A DNA stretch of 19,138 nt from Dehalococcoidia bacterium (GTDB lineage: Bacteria; Chloroflexota; Dehalococcoidia; UBA3495): NCBI GenBank assembly GCA_030753265.1, contig JASMCQ010000029.1:1-19138 (forward strand), written 5' to 3'. A program made the position numbers and the translations under genes. Positions 1-6,645 of this stretch are shown here, piece after piece. Positions within the stretch are counted from its first letter, which is position 1; each line of letters begins with the position of its first letter. A model generated the notes under the pieces. The model searched no databases, had not been told where the DNA came from, and saw nothing but the letters and a program-made list of their open reading frames with translations.

Positions 1-410
1 ATGGTCTGGACGTAGTTGCCCCACTGGGCATCGCGAGACGTTGTCCAGGTGACTGTGCGGACAAGCAGGTCCACCTCGCCTGACTGGATGGTCGGCCCAC
101 GTTCGGCTGCGGTGATATACCGGATCTCTATGGCACTAGAATCGCCCAGCACTGCAGTGGCCACCGCGCGGCAGAGGTCTATGTCAAAGCCCACATTGTT
201 CCCGGATGCGTCCAGGGAACCGTAACCTGGAACATCGTTGCGACTTGCGCATATGAGTTTACCCCGGTCCTTAACTTCTTGCAGTCTGTCGCCGGTTGCC
301 TGCTCACCGGCTTCCTGTTCGGCGTCACCACCGTCGTCCTCACAAGCTACCGCTAGCATTAACAGCAGCAACAACAAGCTCGGTATCACCAGGACATATT
401 TGATTCGCAT
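1..410 (-). CDS. Amino-acid ABC transporter substrate-binding lipoprotein (AapJ-like), N-terminal part
   Basis: An open frame starts at ATG 410 and runs off the left edge, giving 136 visible residues without a stop. Residues 1-23 are a lipoprotein signal: a short basic start, a run of leucines, then LAVAC with Cys23 as the lipidation site. An acidic, Gln-rich linker follows, then the start of a family 3 solute-binding domain (VKDRGKLIC, then GFDIDLCRAVA, then IQSGEVDLLVRTVTWT). The FDIDLCRA and SGEVD.L.R.TTW-type motifs are typical of polar amino-acid binders of the AapJ/BztA group. By family it captures amino acids outside the membrane for an ABC permease, whose genes would lie off the window. 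A weak AAGGAA lies about 12 bases before the start. About 55 bases upstream is the probable end of an IS remnant, so its native promoter may have been disturbed. Ligand specificity is not visible. Confidence 0.85.
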   Translation of the reverse strand, partial: MRIKYVLVIPSLLLLLLMLAVACEDDGGDAEQEAGEQATGDRLQEVKDRGKLICASRNDVPGYGSLDASGNNVGFDIDLCRAVATAVLGDSSAIEIRYITAAERGPTIQSGEVDLLVRTVTWTTSRDAQWGNYVQT

Positions 411-464
411 ACTTTTCGCTTATTCCTTTTCAGACTTGCATCACGTGGCAAGAATGGTAACAAA

Positions 465-1025
465 TGTCAGGTGTCAGCATCAAGTGGATACTTTGGGACC
501 GAAGACTGAGGGGGATGAGGCCCCTCCGTTGAGGTCATCTCGGACCTGTTGATTGTACTGCCTGCGTCGTTGGAAAGTCTCTCACTGCACCTCCTTTCTC
601 CGTGTGAGAATGACCCCCCTCTTCCCCTCCAGCACTTGCGCCGGTGTCAGGTCTCCCAGAGCCTTGTGGTATCTTCGGTGCTTTTAGAAACCTACGAAGT
701 CCCCGAAAACTGTCTCCAGGTCCTGGACCACCTCGTAGGGCGCCTTGTTCACGTCTGACTTCAAGGTCCGGTGGTAGCGCTCCAGCTTTCCATTGGTCTG
801 CGGATGGTAGGGCAAGGCCAGAATATGGCGGATGCCCACCCGGTGCAGGTACTCCTGGGAAGCCTGGGAGATGTATCCTGAGCCGTTGTCCGAGAGCAAT
901 CTGGTTCGATCCTGCACAGGGACTGCATCCATACCTGTGGCATCTACCGCACCTTGCACCGCCTCGATCAGGGAGTTGGCCGTCATATCCCGCTGTACCT
1001 CTCAGGCAAGGATGAACTCGGCAAG
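465..1025 (-). mobile_element. Remnant of an IS3-like insertion sequence
   Basis: The stretch carries the 3' half of a DDE transposase (582-1025) plus about 115 bases of downstream non-coding DNA. The outer end is set tentatively at 465, where a TGTCAGGTGTC motif resembles an insertion sequence terminus. No matching inverted end is seen on the other side, because the 5' half of the element is missing. The element is dead: truncated, with two in-frame stops. The inner boundary near 1025 is where similarity to the transposase fades. The outer boundary is inference. Confidence 0.45.
582..1025 (-). pseudogene. IS3-family transposase (rve/DDE integrase core), truncated and with two nonsense codons
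   Basis: Read on the minus strand in one frame, the sequence gives EFILA, a TGA stop at 1002-1004 where family members have Trp, then a clean catalytic-core segment from 986 to 687. This contains LLSDNGSGYIS and PYHPQTNGKLERYHRTLK, with 35 residues between the second Asp and the Glu: the D(35)E spacing of IS3-type transposases. A TAA at 684-686 interrupts GDFVGF*KHRRYHKALGD, where a Tyr is expected. The same frame then continues with LTPAQVLEGKRGVILTRRKEVQ to a natural TGA at 582. The first catalytic Asp and the whole N-terminal half, including the OrfA helix-turn-helix, are missing. It is a fossil and cannot transpose by itself. Confidence 0.85.
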
Positions 1026-1167
1026 CAAGCGTCACATGCAGGCGAACATCGAACCCGGCAGCGCGTTGCGGTGCCTGTCTGCTTGCGCCATTATAGTGGC
1101 AGCGGTTCGTCGAAAGTTAATGTCGGCTGTATGCGGTCGATAACGTGGCGCCGGGTGGTGTCCGCGG

Positions 1168-1251
1168 TCCCTGGCGCTTTGCGCAAGCTATGACTTAGGC
1201 CCGGTGCTCCAGGTGGAGCTTGTCCAAGATGTTTCGAAGATGGTACTTCCT
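1168..1251 (-). pseudogene. Fossil of a LuxR/GerE-type helix-turn-helix C-terminus
   Basis: Directly after the stop codon of the MFS gene, and in the same frame, the minus strand reads RKYHLRNILDKLHLEHRA, a TAA at 1195-1197, then VIACAKRQG. This matches the recognition helix and final helix of NarL/LuxR-type response regulators (TVKxHLRNILxKLxLxxRAQ, then VxxAxxxGL), with the stop in place of the usual Gln. The rest of the regulator is not found. The fragment is short, so the call rests on the HLRNIL-KL--EHRA pattern alone. It implies that a rearrangement or deletion joined the end of the permease gene to a broken regulator gene. Confidence 0.6.
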
Positions 1252-2607
1252 CTAGCCCGCCTCCGGCGTGGCAATTGCTGGGTGTCGGACGCGAGCCTCC
1301 CGTCCCTGGAAGAAGACGTGGTAAAGGACTGCCGCCGCCGCCACCAGTGAGGCGGCAACGGCGAACGCCGGAACGAACTGGCCGATGTCCACTAATCCCC
1401 GGCTTGCCTGGGCCGCGCTCACTCCGATCAGAGTGCCGGATATTCCGGCACCGAAGGCCCCTCCCAGATCAAAGGACATGTGAGTCATGCCCGCCGCCGT
1501 TCCTCTTTCTTGGGCCACGGTAAGCTCCATGGCGAGTTGATCGCGGGCCGGCATGGAAATGCTGTAGCAGGCATCCCGAAGGAGTAGAAACACCACCACA
1601 ATGGGCAGTCCGGGAACCACGGCCGGGACCAACACCATGAGCATAAGAAATGGAGCGGAAGCTAGCTGGGCCAGAACGATGCTCCGCGTCTTTCCCCACT
1701 TGCGGACGAACATCCCTGAGAAAAGGATGGCGGTCGCGCCCCCCAAAGCGCCGATGGCGAATATGGACGAGATCTGCCGGTCGCTGGCGCCGAGGGCCAG
1801 GTTGAAGAAAACGTTGAAAAAGCGGGTGGCCAGGCCAAACCCCATCCCAACCACCAGGCTGCAAAGGGTCAGCTTGGCGATGTTGGAGAAGTTAACCACA
1901 TTTCTCAAGGCCAGCAGGTCCAGGAAGCTGCCCGCCAACGCTACCCGCCTTTCCACCATGAAAGCCAGCGGCGTCAGGGCCGCTAGTGTCAGGGGTAGGG
2001 AGCCAATCAGAACCCACCGCGCCGCGCCGATGTCCAGGTCGGGCACTCCCAGGGCCACGGCCCAGACCAGCGGCAGGGCGCTGCCCACGGAGCGCGATAC
2101 CATGAGAAACATCCAGTTCAGGCTGAAAAGGAGGGGCCGCTCTTCTGGCTCACTGTTCTCCATTATGAAGGGCGGACCGGCCACCCCGTGGAAGGCCTCG
2201 CCGACGCCGGAGACGCCGGCCAACACCAGCAGCATCGCTGGGTCCTGGGTGAACAGCAAGGCGCCCCGAGCCACCAAGTTGATACACGTGGCAATAAAGA
2301 AAGCCTTTCGGCGGCCTATCTTGTCGGCCACCAGCCCGGCGGGGAATGCTACCAGTCCATGGAACAGCATGTCCACCATGATGAACAGCCCCACGAAGTT
2401 GGTAGAGAAACCCAGGCGCAGGAGGTACAGGTTGAACATCACCAGCCAGATGCCAGCCCCGAACTGAGCCATCAGCGCGTAGCCCAAGAACAGCCGGGCG
2501 TTGCGGCTGAACCCTCTTGCCGTGCCGAAATAACTCCTCAGCCCATCTAGAGGCTGGGGGCCATCGACCGGTTCCGAACCTGGCCTCGGCAGTCCAGCGG
2601 ATGACAT
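1252..2607 (-). CDS. MFS (major facilitator superfamily) transporter
   Basis: This is a 451-residue integral membrane protein of the usual MFS length, with about twelve hydrophobic spans after a roughly 38-residue soluble N-terminus. The loop between spans 2 and 3 carries a clear MFS signature (GLVADKIGRRK, residues 91-101), and a degenerate copy sits at the matching place in the second half (GMFVRKWGKTRS, about 298-309). MFS proteins move small solutes with or against a proton gradient; the substrate cannot be read from the sequence. ATG at 2607 follows the stop of the upstream small membrane gene by 3 bases, so the two genes are almost certainly co-transcribed and probably translationally coupled. 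The C-terminus ends in a polar tail (ATPEAG) directly before a fossil LuxR-like segment in the same frame. The last few codons may therefore have been reshaped by a rearrangement. Confidence 0.9.
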   Translation of the reverse strand: MSSAGLPRPGSEPVDGPQPLDGLRSYFGTARGFSRNARLFLGYALMAQFGAGIWLVMFNLYLLRLGFSTNFVGLFIMVDMLFHGLVAFPAGLVADKIGRRKAFFIATCINLVARGALLFTQDPAMLLVLAGVSGVGEAFHGVAGPPFIMENSEPEERPLLFSLNWMFLMVSRSVGSALPLVWAVALGVPDLDIGAARWVLIGSLPLTLAALTPLAFMVERRVALAGSFLDLLALRNVVNFSNIAKLTLCSLVVGMGFGLATRFFNVFFNLALGASDRQISSIFAIGALGGATAILFSGMFVRKWGKTRSIVLAQLASAPFLMLMVLVPAVVPGLPIVVVFLLLRDACYSISMPARDQLAMELTVAQERGTAAGMTHMSFDLGGAFGAGISGTLIGVSAAQASRGLVDIGQFVPAFAVAASLVAAAAVLYHVFFQGREARVRHPAIATPEAG

Positions 2608-2610
2608 TCC

Positions 2611-2880
2611 CTAGGCCCCATCCCGGCTATCGGGTTCCAAGGGCACATCCTGTTCGCCCTCCCCGGAAGGCGGGACCGGGGACTGAATAGATCGTCTCCA
2701 ACTCAGAATGAACAGCCCAAGAAACAGCGCCGCCAGTACCCCGCCAGCCACGATGATAGCTAGGGACGCGGTATTCGACAGGCCGCCCACATGCACCTCT
2801 CCTGTGTGGGCCAGAGCGAGGCCCACGTTCATCCAACTCGCCGCGGCACCTGGAAGCAGTGCCTGGCCCAGCTTCCGCAT
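2611..2880 (-). CDS. Small single-span membrane protein, function unknown
   Basis: The protein has 89 residues if started at ATG 2880. That start has a GAGGGGG stretch about 10 bases upstream; a longer reading from TTG 2937 is possible but has no better signal. The first part resembles a signal peptide (MRKLGQALLPGA, then GLALA), followed by HTGEVHVGG. A single strong transmembrane span (ASLAIIVAGGVLAALFLGLFIL) comes next, then a basic stop-transfer SWRRS and an acidic, Pro-rich cytoplasmic tail of about 30 residues. I do not recognise a family. It precedes the MFS permease by 3 bases under the same promoter, so an accessory or stabilising role for that transporter is the simplest guess. Confidence 0.65.
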   Translation of the reverse strand: MRKLGQALLPGAAASWMNVGLALAHTGEVHVGGLSNTASLAIIVAGGVLAALFLGLFILSWRRSIQSPVPPSGEGEQDVPLEPDSRDGA

Positions 2881-2961
2881 CAAGAGCAGACCCCCTCGGT
2901 AATGCTCCGTCTCCGCAACTTCATGGACGCGGCCCAAACCCCGTCAGTCATCGTGGGTCAT

Positions 2962-2990
2962 ATCATGGTGGCGGGCAGCCTGAGTGTCAA
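2962..2990 (-). promoter_or_regulatory. Sigma70-type promoter of the small membrane protein-MFS unit
   Basis: On the minus strand a perfect TTGACA (2985-2990) is followed after 17 bases by CATGAT (2962-2967, four of six to TATAAT). Transcription would start near 2955 and leave a leader of about 75 bases before ATG 2880. Position, spacing and strand all fit. Confidence 0.55.
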
Positions 2991-3033
2991 GCGGCCAGGT
3001 AAACCCCATCATGGTTCTTTCTGGAGAGGCTAG

Positions 3034-3059
3034 GACCTCGTTCTTGCAAGAACGAGGTC
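3034..3059. other. Perfect 26-bp palindrome; operator or weak terminator candidate
   Basis: Two 13-base arms (GACCTCGTTCTTG and its exact complement) meet with no spacer; the centre is GTTCTTGCAAGAAC. It lies about 68 bases past the stop of the first CaiB gene and about 44 bases upstream of the -35 box of the small membrane protein-MFS unit. As RNA it could fold into a 10-pair stem with a 6-base loop, but no T-run follows on either strand, so a standard intrinsic terminator is doubtful. A binding site for a dimeric regulator of the 2962-2990 promoter is an equal possibility. Confidence 0.6.
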
Positions 3060-3126
3060 TTCCAAAAGGCCCGAGAACGCAAAGAAAGGATATTGTCGCA
3101 GTCCCTCGAAAAGGGCTCTCGCACCG

Positions 3127-4410
3127 CTAACTACAGCCGCCCGAGAGGTCCGTCGAAAGCGTGGCGGTCACGCCGGCGGCCTCCAGGCGCCGCAGCTCTT
3201 CAGGTTGCAACCCCAGGAGCTCTCCCAGGAGGTACCCGTTGTGTTCCCCCAGCAGCGGCCCTGGGGCCCGCACCCCGGCCGGCGTGCGTGAGAACCTGGC
3301 GGGAGTGTCGATGTACGGGTGATGGACGCCGTCCGGGTGGGCCAATACGGGAAGAAAGCCGCGGCTCCGGGCCTGAGGGTTGGTCAGGGCTTCATCCTGG
3401 TCCAGTACGGCCCCGGCGCGCACCCCGGCGCCCTGGAGCAGCGCCATGGCCCGGTACTGCTCGTGCCGGCGGGTCCACTCCTCGATGATGGGGTCGAGGG
3501 AGCCCTGGTCCCTCCTGCGGCTGAAGTTACCGGCGAAGCGAGGATCTCTGGCTAGATCAAGGCGGCCAATCACTCCACAAAGGGCTCGCCACTCGTTGTC
3601 GCTGGCCACGGTCACGCTTATCCACTTGTCGTCGCCCAGGCAGCGGTACACCCCCTGGGGAGCGTAAACCGGGTGGCGGTTACCCATGCGCTCCCACACC
3701 CGACCGTTGATGGTGTAGTCCAGAACGGCATCACCCACCAGGCAGATGAGCGATTCCAGGTGGGAAAGGTCGATGAGCTGCCCCTTGCCGGTCCGTGCCC
3801 GGTACATCAGGCAGCCCAGGACCGCCACCGCGGCGTGGACGCCGTTCAGCGGGTCTGCCACGATGGTCCCGGTCTTCAGCGGGGGTCCGCCGACGTAACC
3901 CGTCATGGCGGTTATACCGGCCATGTGCTCTTGGGCCCACCCAAAAGCCACGTGGTCCCGAAAGGGGCCGCTGGCGCCGAAGCCCGGCATGGAGATCATG
4001 ATGATGTCGGGCCGCACACGGCACAGTTCCCGGTAGCCCAGGCCCAGCCGGTCCATCACGCCGTAGCTGAAATTGTCCATCACCACGTCGCTAACGGCGA
4101 CCAACCGCTGGAGCAGAGAGATGCCCTCGGGTTTGGAGAGGTCGATGGACAGGCCCAGCTTGTTGCGGTTGAGCTGCTCGAAGCCCCGGCGGTTCCGCGC
4201 CCGCTGCTCGGCCTCTGGCACCGCCGCCAGGGGTACGGCCTGCCTGCGGTCGCCTCCCCGGCGCCCAAACCCCCTGCCATCGGAGCGCTGGCGGGACTCT
4301 ACCTTGATGACCTCGGCCCCGCCATCGGCCAGCCATTTGGCGGCCTTGGGCCCGGCACGGATCTGAGTCATGTCCAAGACCCGGACTCCATGCAGCAGTG
4401 CGCGGTTCAT
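3127..4410 (-). CDS. Class III CoA-transferase (CaiB/BaiF family), catalytic Asp present
   Basis: The protein has 427 residues, close to the family norm of about 400. The N-terminus has the family pattern VRVLDMTQIRAGPKAAKWLADGG, then AEVIKVE. NRNKLGLSIDLSKPEG and VRPDIIMISMPGFGASGP follow in the usual order. The segment GPPLKTGTIVADPLNGVHA holds Asp186 at the place of the catalytic aspartate of formyl-CoA transferase (Asp169). The C-terminus has the usual GPLLGEHNG. By family it moves CoA between carboxylic acids through an aspartyl-CoA anhydride; the acids are unknown. An unusual Arg/Gly-rich insert (residues 42-75) precedes the NRNK motif. A GAGG lies about 6 bases before ATG 4410. It follows the next CaiB gene by 7 bases and ends the crotonase-CaiB-CaiB unit. 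Confidence 0.92.
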   Translation of the reverse strand: MNRALLHGVRVLDMTQIRAGPKAAKWLADGGAEVIKVESRQRSDGRGFGRRGGDRRQAVPLAAVPEAEQRARNRRGFEQLNRNKLGLSIDLSKPEGISLLQRLVAVSDVVMDNFSYGVMDRLGLGYRELCRVRPDIIMISMPGFGASGPFRDHVAFGWAQEHMAGITAMTGYVGGPPLKTGTIVADPLNGVHAAVAVLGCLMYRARTGKGQLIDLSHLESLICLVGDAVLDYTINGRVWERMGNRHPVYAPQGVYRCLGDDKWISVTVASDNEWRALCGVIGRLDLARDPRFAGNFSRRRDQGSLDPIIEEWTRRHEQYRAMALLQGAGVRAGAVLDQDEALTNPQARSRGFLPVLAHPDGVHHPYIDTPARFSRTPAGVRAPGPLLGEHNGYLLGELLGLQPEELRRLEAAGVTATLSTDLSGGCS

Positions 4411-4417
4411 CTTGGCC

Positions 4418-5605
4418 TCAGATCACTCCCCGCCGCTTGAGCCGGACCAGGTCCCCATCGGACAGGCTCAGGCGCCGGCCGTAGACCTCTTGATTGTGCT
4501 CGCCGAGAAGGGGGGCCCGACTCCGATCCCACCCGGCCCCGGAGAACCGAAAGGGAGGGCCCGGATACCTGGACGGTCCAGTAGCCGGGTGGTCGATTTC
4601 TTGAAAATACTCCCGTTCCCGCAGTTGGGGCGACTCCAGCATGTCCTCCGGGGTCATTAGGTACCCGGAGGCCACCCGCCTGTTTTGGGCAGCGTGGTGG
4701 ACGTCCAATTTGTTCCTGTCTCGCAACCACGAGACCAGGACGGGGTCGATCTCCTCCTGGAACTTTTTGCGTCCGGGGTCGGCATATTTGGGGTCGCGCA
4801 GGACTTCGTCACCCACCAAGTCGACGAGGGTATGCCAGCCTGCCGGTTCTGTCCCCAGGACCGCGTATCCGTCCCGGCACGGGTAGGCCTGAGCCGGGTA
4901 CAATCCGTGATGGCGCGTCCCGGTCCGCTGTTGTTTCATCCCCAGCACAGCGTTCACGCCCCAGCTATCCAGCAGGTCGGCGTTGGCCTCCACGATAGAG
5001 CAGTCGACGTGCTGGCCCTGCCCGGTGATCATGGCGTGGTACATCGCCATCAGGGTAGCGACACACGCTGCCTGGCCTCCCACGTACTGGGCGAAATGGC
5101 CTCCTATCATCACCGGCTCACGGTCCGGTTCGCCGGTTATCTGGAGATTCCCGCTCATCGCCTGAGCGATTATCTCCTCACCTTTGTACTCGCCATAGGG
5201 GCCGTCCTGGCCGAAGAAAGTGAGTGAGGTCATAACTAGCCCGGGGTTGTCCCCCGAGAGCCGGCTGTAGTGGAGCCCCAGGCCGGGCATGAGACGGGGT
5301 TCAAAGCCCTCAACTAGGATATCCACCCCTCTCGCGAGTTCACGGAGGATATCCCGGCCAGCCCCACTCTGTATATCCAGGGTCAGGCCTTTTTTACCGG
5401 TGTTGAGGTAGAGAAAGAGGAGACTCTTCTCGGGATGGGGGTCATCGTTCACGAAGGGGCCGAGGCCCCGCGACGGGTCGCCGGTAGCCGGAGTCTCCAC
5501 CTTGATGACCTCGGCCCCCATCCCGGCCAGGAGCTTGGTGCAATAAGGACCGGCGACACCCTGGGTCAGGTCCAGGGCAGTTATTCCCTCCAAGACCGCG
5601 GCCAT
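4418..5605 (-). CDS. Class III CoA-transferase (CaiB/BaiF family), catalytic Asp replaced by Gln
   Basis: The protein has 395 residues and full family architecture: ITALDLTQGVAGPYCTKLLAGMGAEV at the start, LNTGKKGLTLDI, then LVEGFEPRLM, ITGEPDREPVMIGG and a C-terminal APLLGEHN. The position after IGGHFA that normally carries the nucleophilic Asp (as in VGGxLADYVAG) reads Gln173 (FAQYVGG). It may therefore act as the non-catalytic partner of the Asp186-bearing paralogue encoded 7 bases downstream, or have a changed chemistry. Heteromeric class III transferases are known, for example benzylsuccinyl-CoA transferase BbsEF. It lies 21 bases after the crotonase gene. Those bases can form a GGCCCG/CGGGCC stem just before ATG 5605, and no good ribosome site is seen there, so translation may depend on coupling. 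The acid substrates are unknown. Confidence 0.9.
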   Translation of the reverse strand: MAAVLEGITALDLTQGVAGPYCTKLLAGMGAEVIKVETPATGDPSRGLGPFVNDDPHPEKSLLFLYLNTGKKGLTLDIQSGAGRDILRELARGVDILVEGFEPRLMPGLGLHYSRLSGDNPGLVMTSLTFFGQDGPYGEYKGEEIIAQAMSGNLQITGEPDREPVMIGGHFAQYVGGQAACVATLMAMYHAMITGQGQHVDCSIVEANADLLDSWGVNAVLGMKQQRTGTRHHGLYPAQAYPCRDGYAVLGTEPAGWHTLVDLVGDEVLRDPKYADPGRKKFQEEIDPVLVSWLRDRNKLDVHHAAQNRRVASGYLMTPEDMLESPQLREREYFQEIDHPATGPSRYPGPPFRFSGAGWDRSRAPLLGEHNQEVYGRRLSLSDGDLVRLKRRGVI

Positions 5606-5627
5606 GGCCCGCCAGCCCTGCCGGGCC
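5606..5627 (-). other. Short GC stem between the crotonase and CaiB genes
   Basis: GGCCCG (5606-5611) and CGGGCC (5622-5627) can pair around a 10-base loop. The stem covers the last base of the crotonase stop codon and reaches the base before ATG 5605, which is where a ribosome binding site would be expected. It could damp initiation unless the upstream gene is being translated. This is seen in sequence only. Confidence 0.3.
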
Positions 5628-6406
5628 TAATGTCCCTTGAAGACAGGCTTGCGCTTCTCCGCGAAGGCGTCCAGCCCCTCCTTTGAGTCCTCCGTTTCGC
5701 CCATGGCCACCCAGGCTCGGCGCGAGTTCGCAACCCTCTCGGTGAAATCGCCGATGCCCAGGCCTGTGATGGCAGCCTCCTTGATGGTGCGCACCGCCAA
5801 GGGTGCCGAGTTCTCGGCGATCCCGCGGACGATCTCTTCGCAGCGGTCCATCAGCTTGTCCGTGGGCACCACCTCCTGGACCAGTCCGATGCGGTAGGCC
5901 TCCTGGGCATCGCAGAGCTCTCCGGTGAACAGGAACTTGAGGGCGGAGCCCAGGGGCACGTAGTGGGAGAGGATGGTCGGCCCGCTGATCGAGGCGATGC
6001 CCCGCCTGACCTGAGGCCAGCCGAACTGGGCCGTCTCCGACGCGATGCGGATGTCGCTCAGCAGCGCCAAGCCCCCGCCCTGGGCCAGGCAGTAGCCGTT
6101 GATGGCGGCGATGACCGGTTTCCAGATGCGGCTGAGGTAAACGTACAGGTCGTCGGTGTCGCCCCGCGGGGGCTTCTCGTCGTCGGCCCTCTCCAGCCGG
6201 CCCATCACCAGGTCGTGGCCGGTACAGAAGGCCCGGCCCGCACCAGTGAGGAGGACCACCCAGATGTCCGGGTTCCGGTTGACCTCGTCGAAGGCGTCAA
6301 AGAGGTCCGCGATCATCTCATTGTTGACGGCGTTCAGTTTCTCCGGCCGGTTGAGGGTAACGTAGGCCACCCGGTTCCGGACCTCCAATAACACGGTGTC
6401 TGCCAT
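5627..6406 (-). CDS. Enoyl-CoA hydratase/isomerase (crotonase) superfamily protein lacking both hydratase glutamates
   Basis: The protein has 259 residues, the standard length. Crotonase motifs appear in order: VAYVTLNRPEKLNAVN (14-29), the first oxyanion-hole loop GRAFCTGHDL (57-66), and the second in AAINGYCLAQGGGLALLSDIRIA (100-122). These bind the thioester carbonyl of acyl-CoA. The two glutamates used by true hydratases are absent by alignment to rat mitochondrial hydratase: the residue before LALL is Gly112 instead of Glu, and PQVRRG has Gln132 instead of Glu. A simple trans-enoyl-CoA hydratase is therefore unlikely; isomerase, decarboxylase, hydrolase or carbon-carbon cleaving relatives fit better. 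AAGGAGG sits 7 bases before ATG 6406, the strongest start signal in this unit. It is first of three genes, ahead of two CaiB-type transferases, and follows a possible promoter at 6617-6645. Confidence 0.9.
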   Translation of the reverse strand: MADTVLLEVRNRVAYVTLNRPEKLNAVNNEMIADLFDAFDEVNRNPDIWVVLLTGAGRAFCTGHDLVMGRLERADDEKPPRGDTDDLYVYLSRIWKPVIAAINGYCLAQGGGLALLSDIRIASETAQFGWPQVRRGIASISGPTILSHYVPLGSALKFLFTGELCDAQEAYRIGLVQEVVPTDKLMDRCEEIVRGIAENSAPLAVRTIKEAAITGLGIGDFTERVANSRRAWVAMGETEDSKEGLDAFAEKRKPVFKGH

Positions 6407-6439
6407 GGTGCGCCTCCTTCCCTGTTTCTAATCGCTTGG

Positions 6440-6592
6440 TTATGCCCGGCCGTTTTCGTCTTTCGTGGTACCTGTGGCGACGAGCATTGGCGGGGATTTG
6501 CCAACCTGAGCGAGGCCCATGCCACGCCGCGGGCATCTGAGAAGTTTGGCCCCGATTCGCCACCCCCTCCGCAAGCTGGAGGATGCCCGCAC
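6440..6592 (-). CDS. Possible 50-residue leader ORF upstream of the crotonase gene
   Basis: A GTG at 6592 lies 7 bases after an exact AAGGAGG (6600-6606) and opens a 50-codon frame that ends 33 bases before the crotonase ATG. The peptide is Arg- and Gly-rich, has no recognised domain and would span the paired segments of the leader. The ribosome site is as good as any in the window. The coding content is not convincing, however, and the frame also stays open upstream into the acyl-CoA ligase region. It could be a real small protein, a translated leader that controls the RNA fold, or chance. Confidence 0.25.
   Translation of the reverse strand: MRASSSLRRGWRIGAKLLRCPRRGMGLAQVGKSPPMLVATGTTKDENGRA
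6529..6590 (-). promoter_or_regulatory. Possible structured leader RNA of the crotonase-CaiB-CaiB unit
   Basis: In the minus-strand RNA, GCGGGCATC (6582-6590) can pair perfectly over nine bases with GATGCCCGC (6529-6537). The enclosed segment can form CCTCC/GGAGG around seven bases (6566-6582), in competition for one base of the outer stem. The 5' side of the outer stem begins right at the GTG of the leader ORF, so folding and translation would interfere. No known riboswitch class is recognised. Confidence 0.35.
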
Positions 6593-6616
6593 GGAGGTCC
6601 CTCCTTGGTGAGGGCC

Positions 6617-6645
6617 AGCATAACAGTGCCTCTGGCGCCGGTCAA
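6617..6645 (-). promoter_or_regulatory. Sigma70-type promoter for the crotonase-CaiB-CaiB unit
   Basis: On the minus strand TTGACC (6640-6645, five of six to consensus) is followed after exactly 17 bases by TATGCT (6617-6622, four of six). The -35 box overlaps the stop codon of the acyl-CoA ligase. The start would fall near 6610, giving a leader of about 200 bases before the crotonase ATG at 6406. Confidence 0.5.

Noticed and set aside
535..1035. A 166-codon minus-strand frame covering the transposase remnant
   Set aside because: It is a shadow in another frame. The DDE motifs and the RRYHKALGDLTPAQ tail read in the frame of 582-1025.
1090..1095. A perfect TATAAT on the minus strand upstream of the IS remnant
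   Set aside because: No acceptable -35 box lies 16-18 bases upstream, and nothing intact lies directly downstream.
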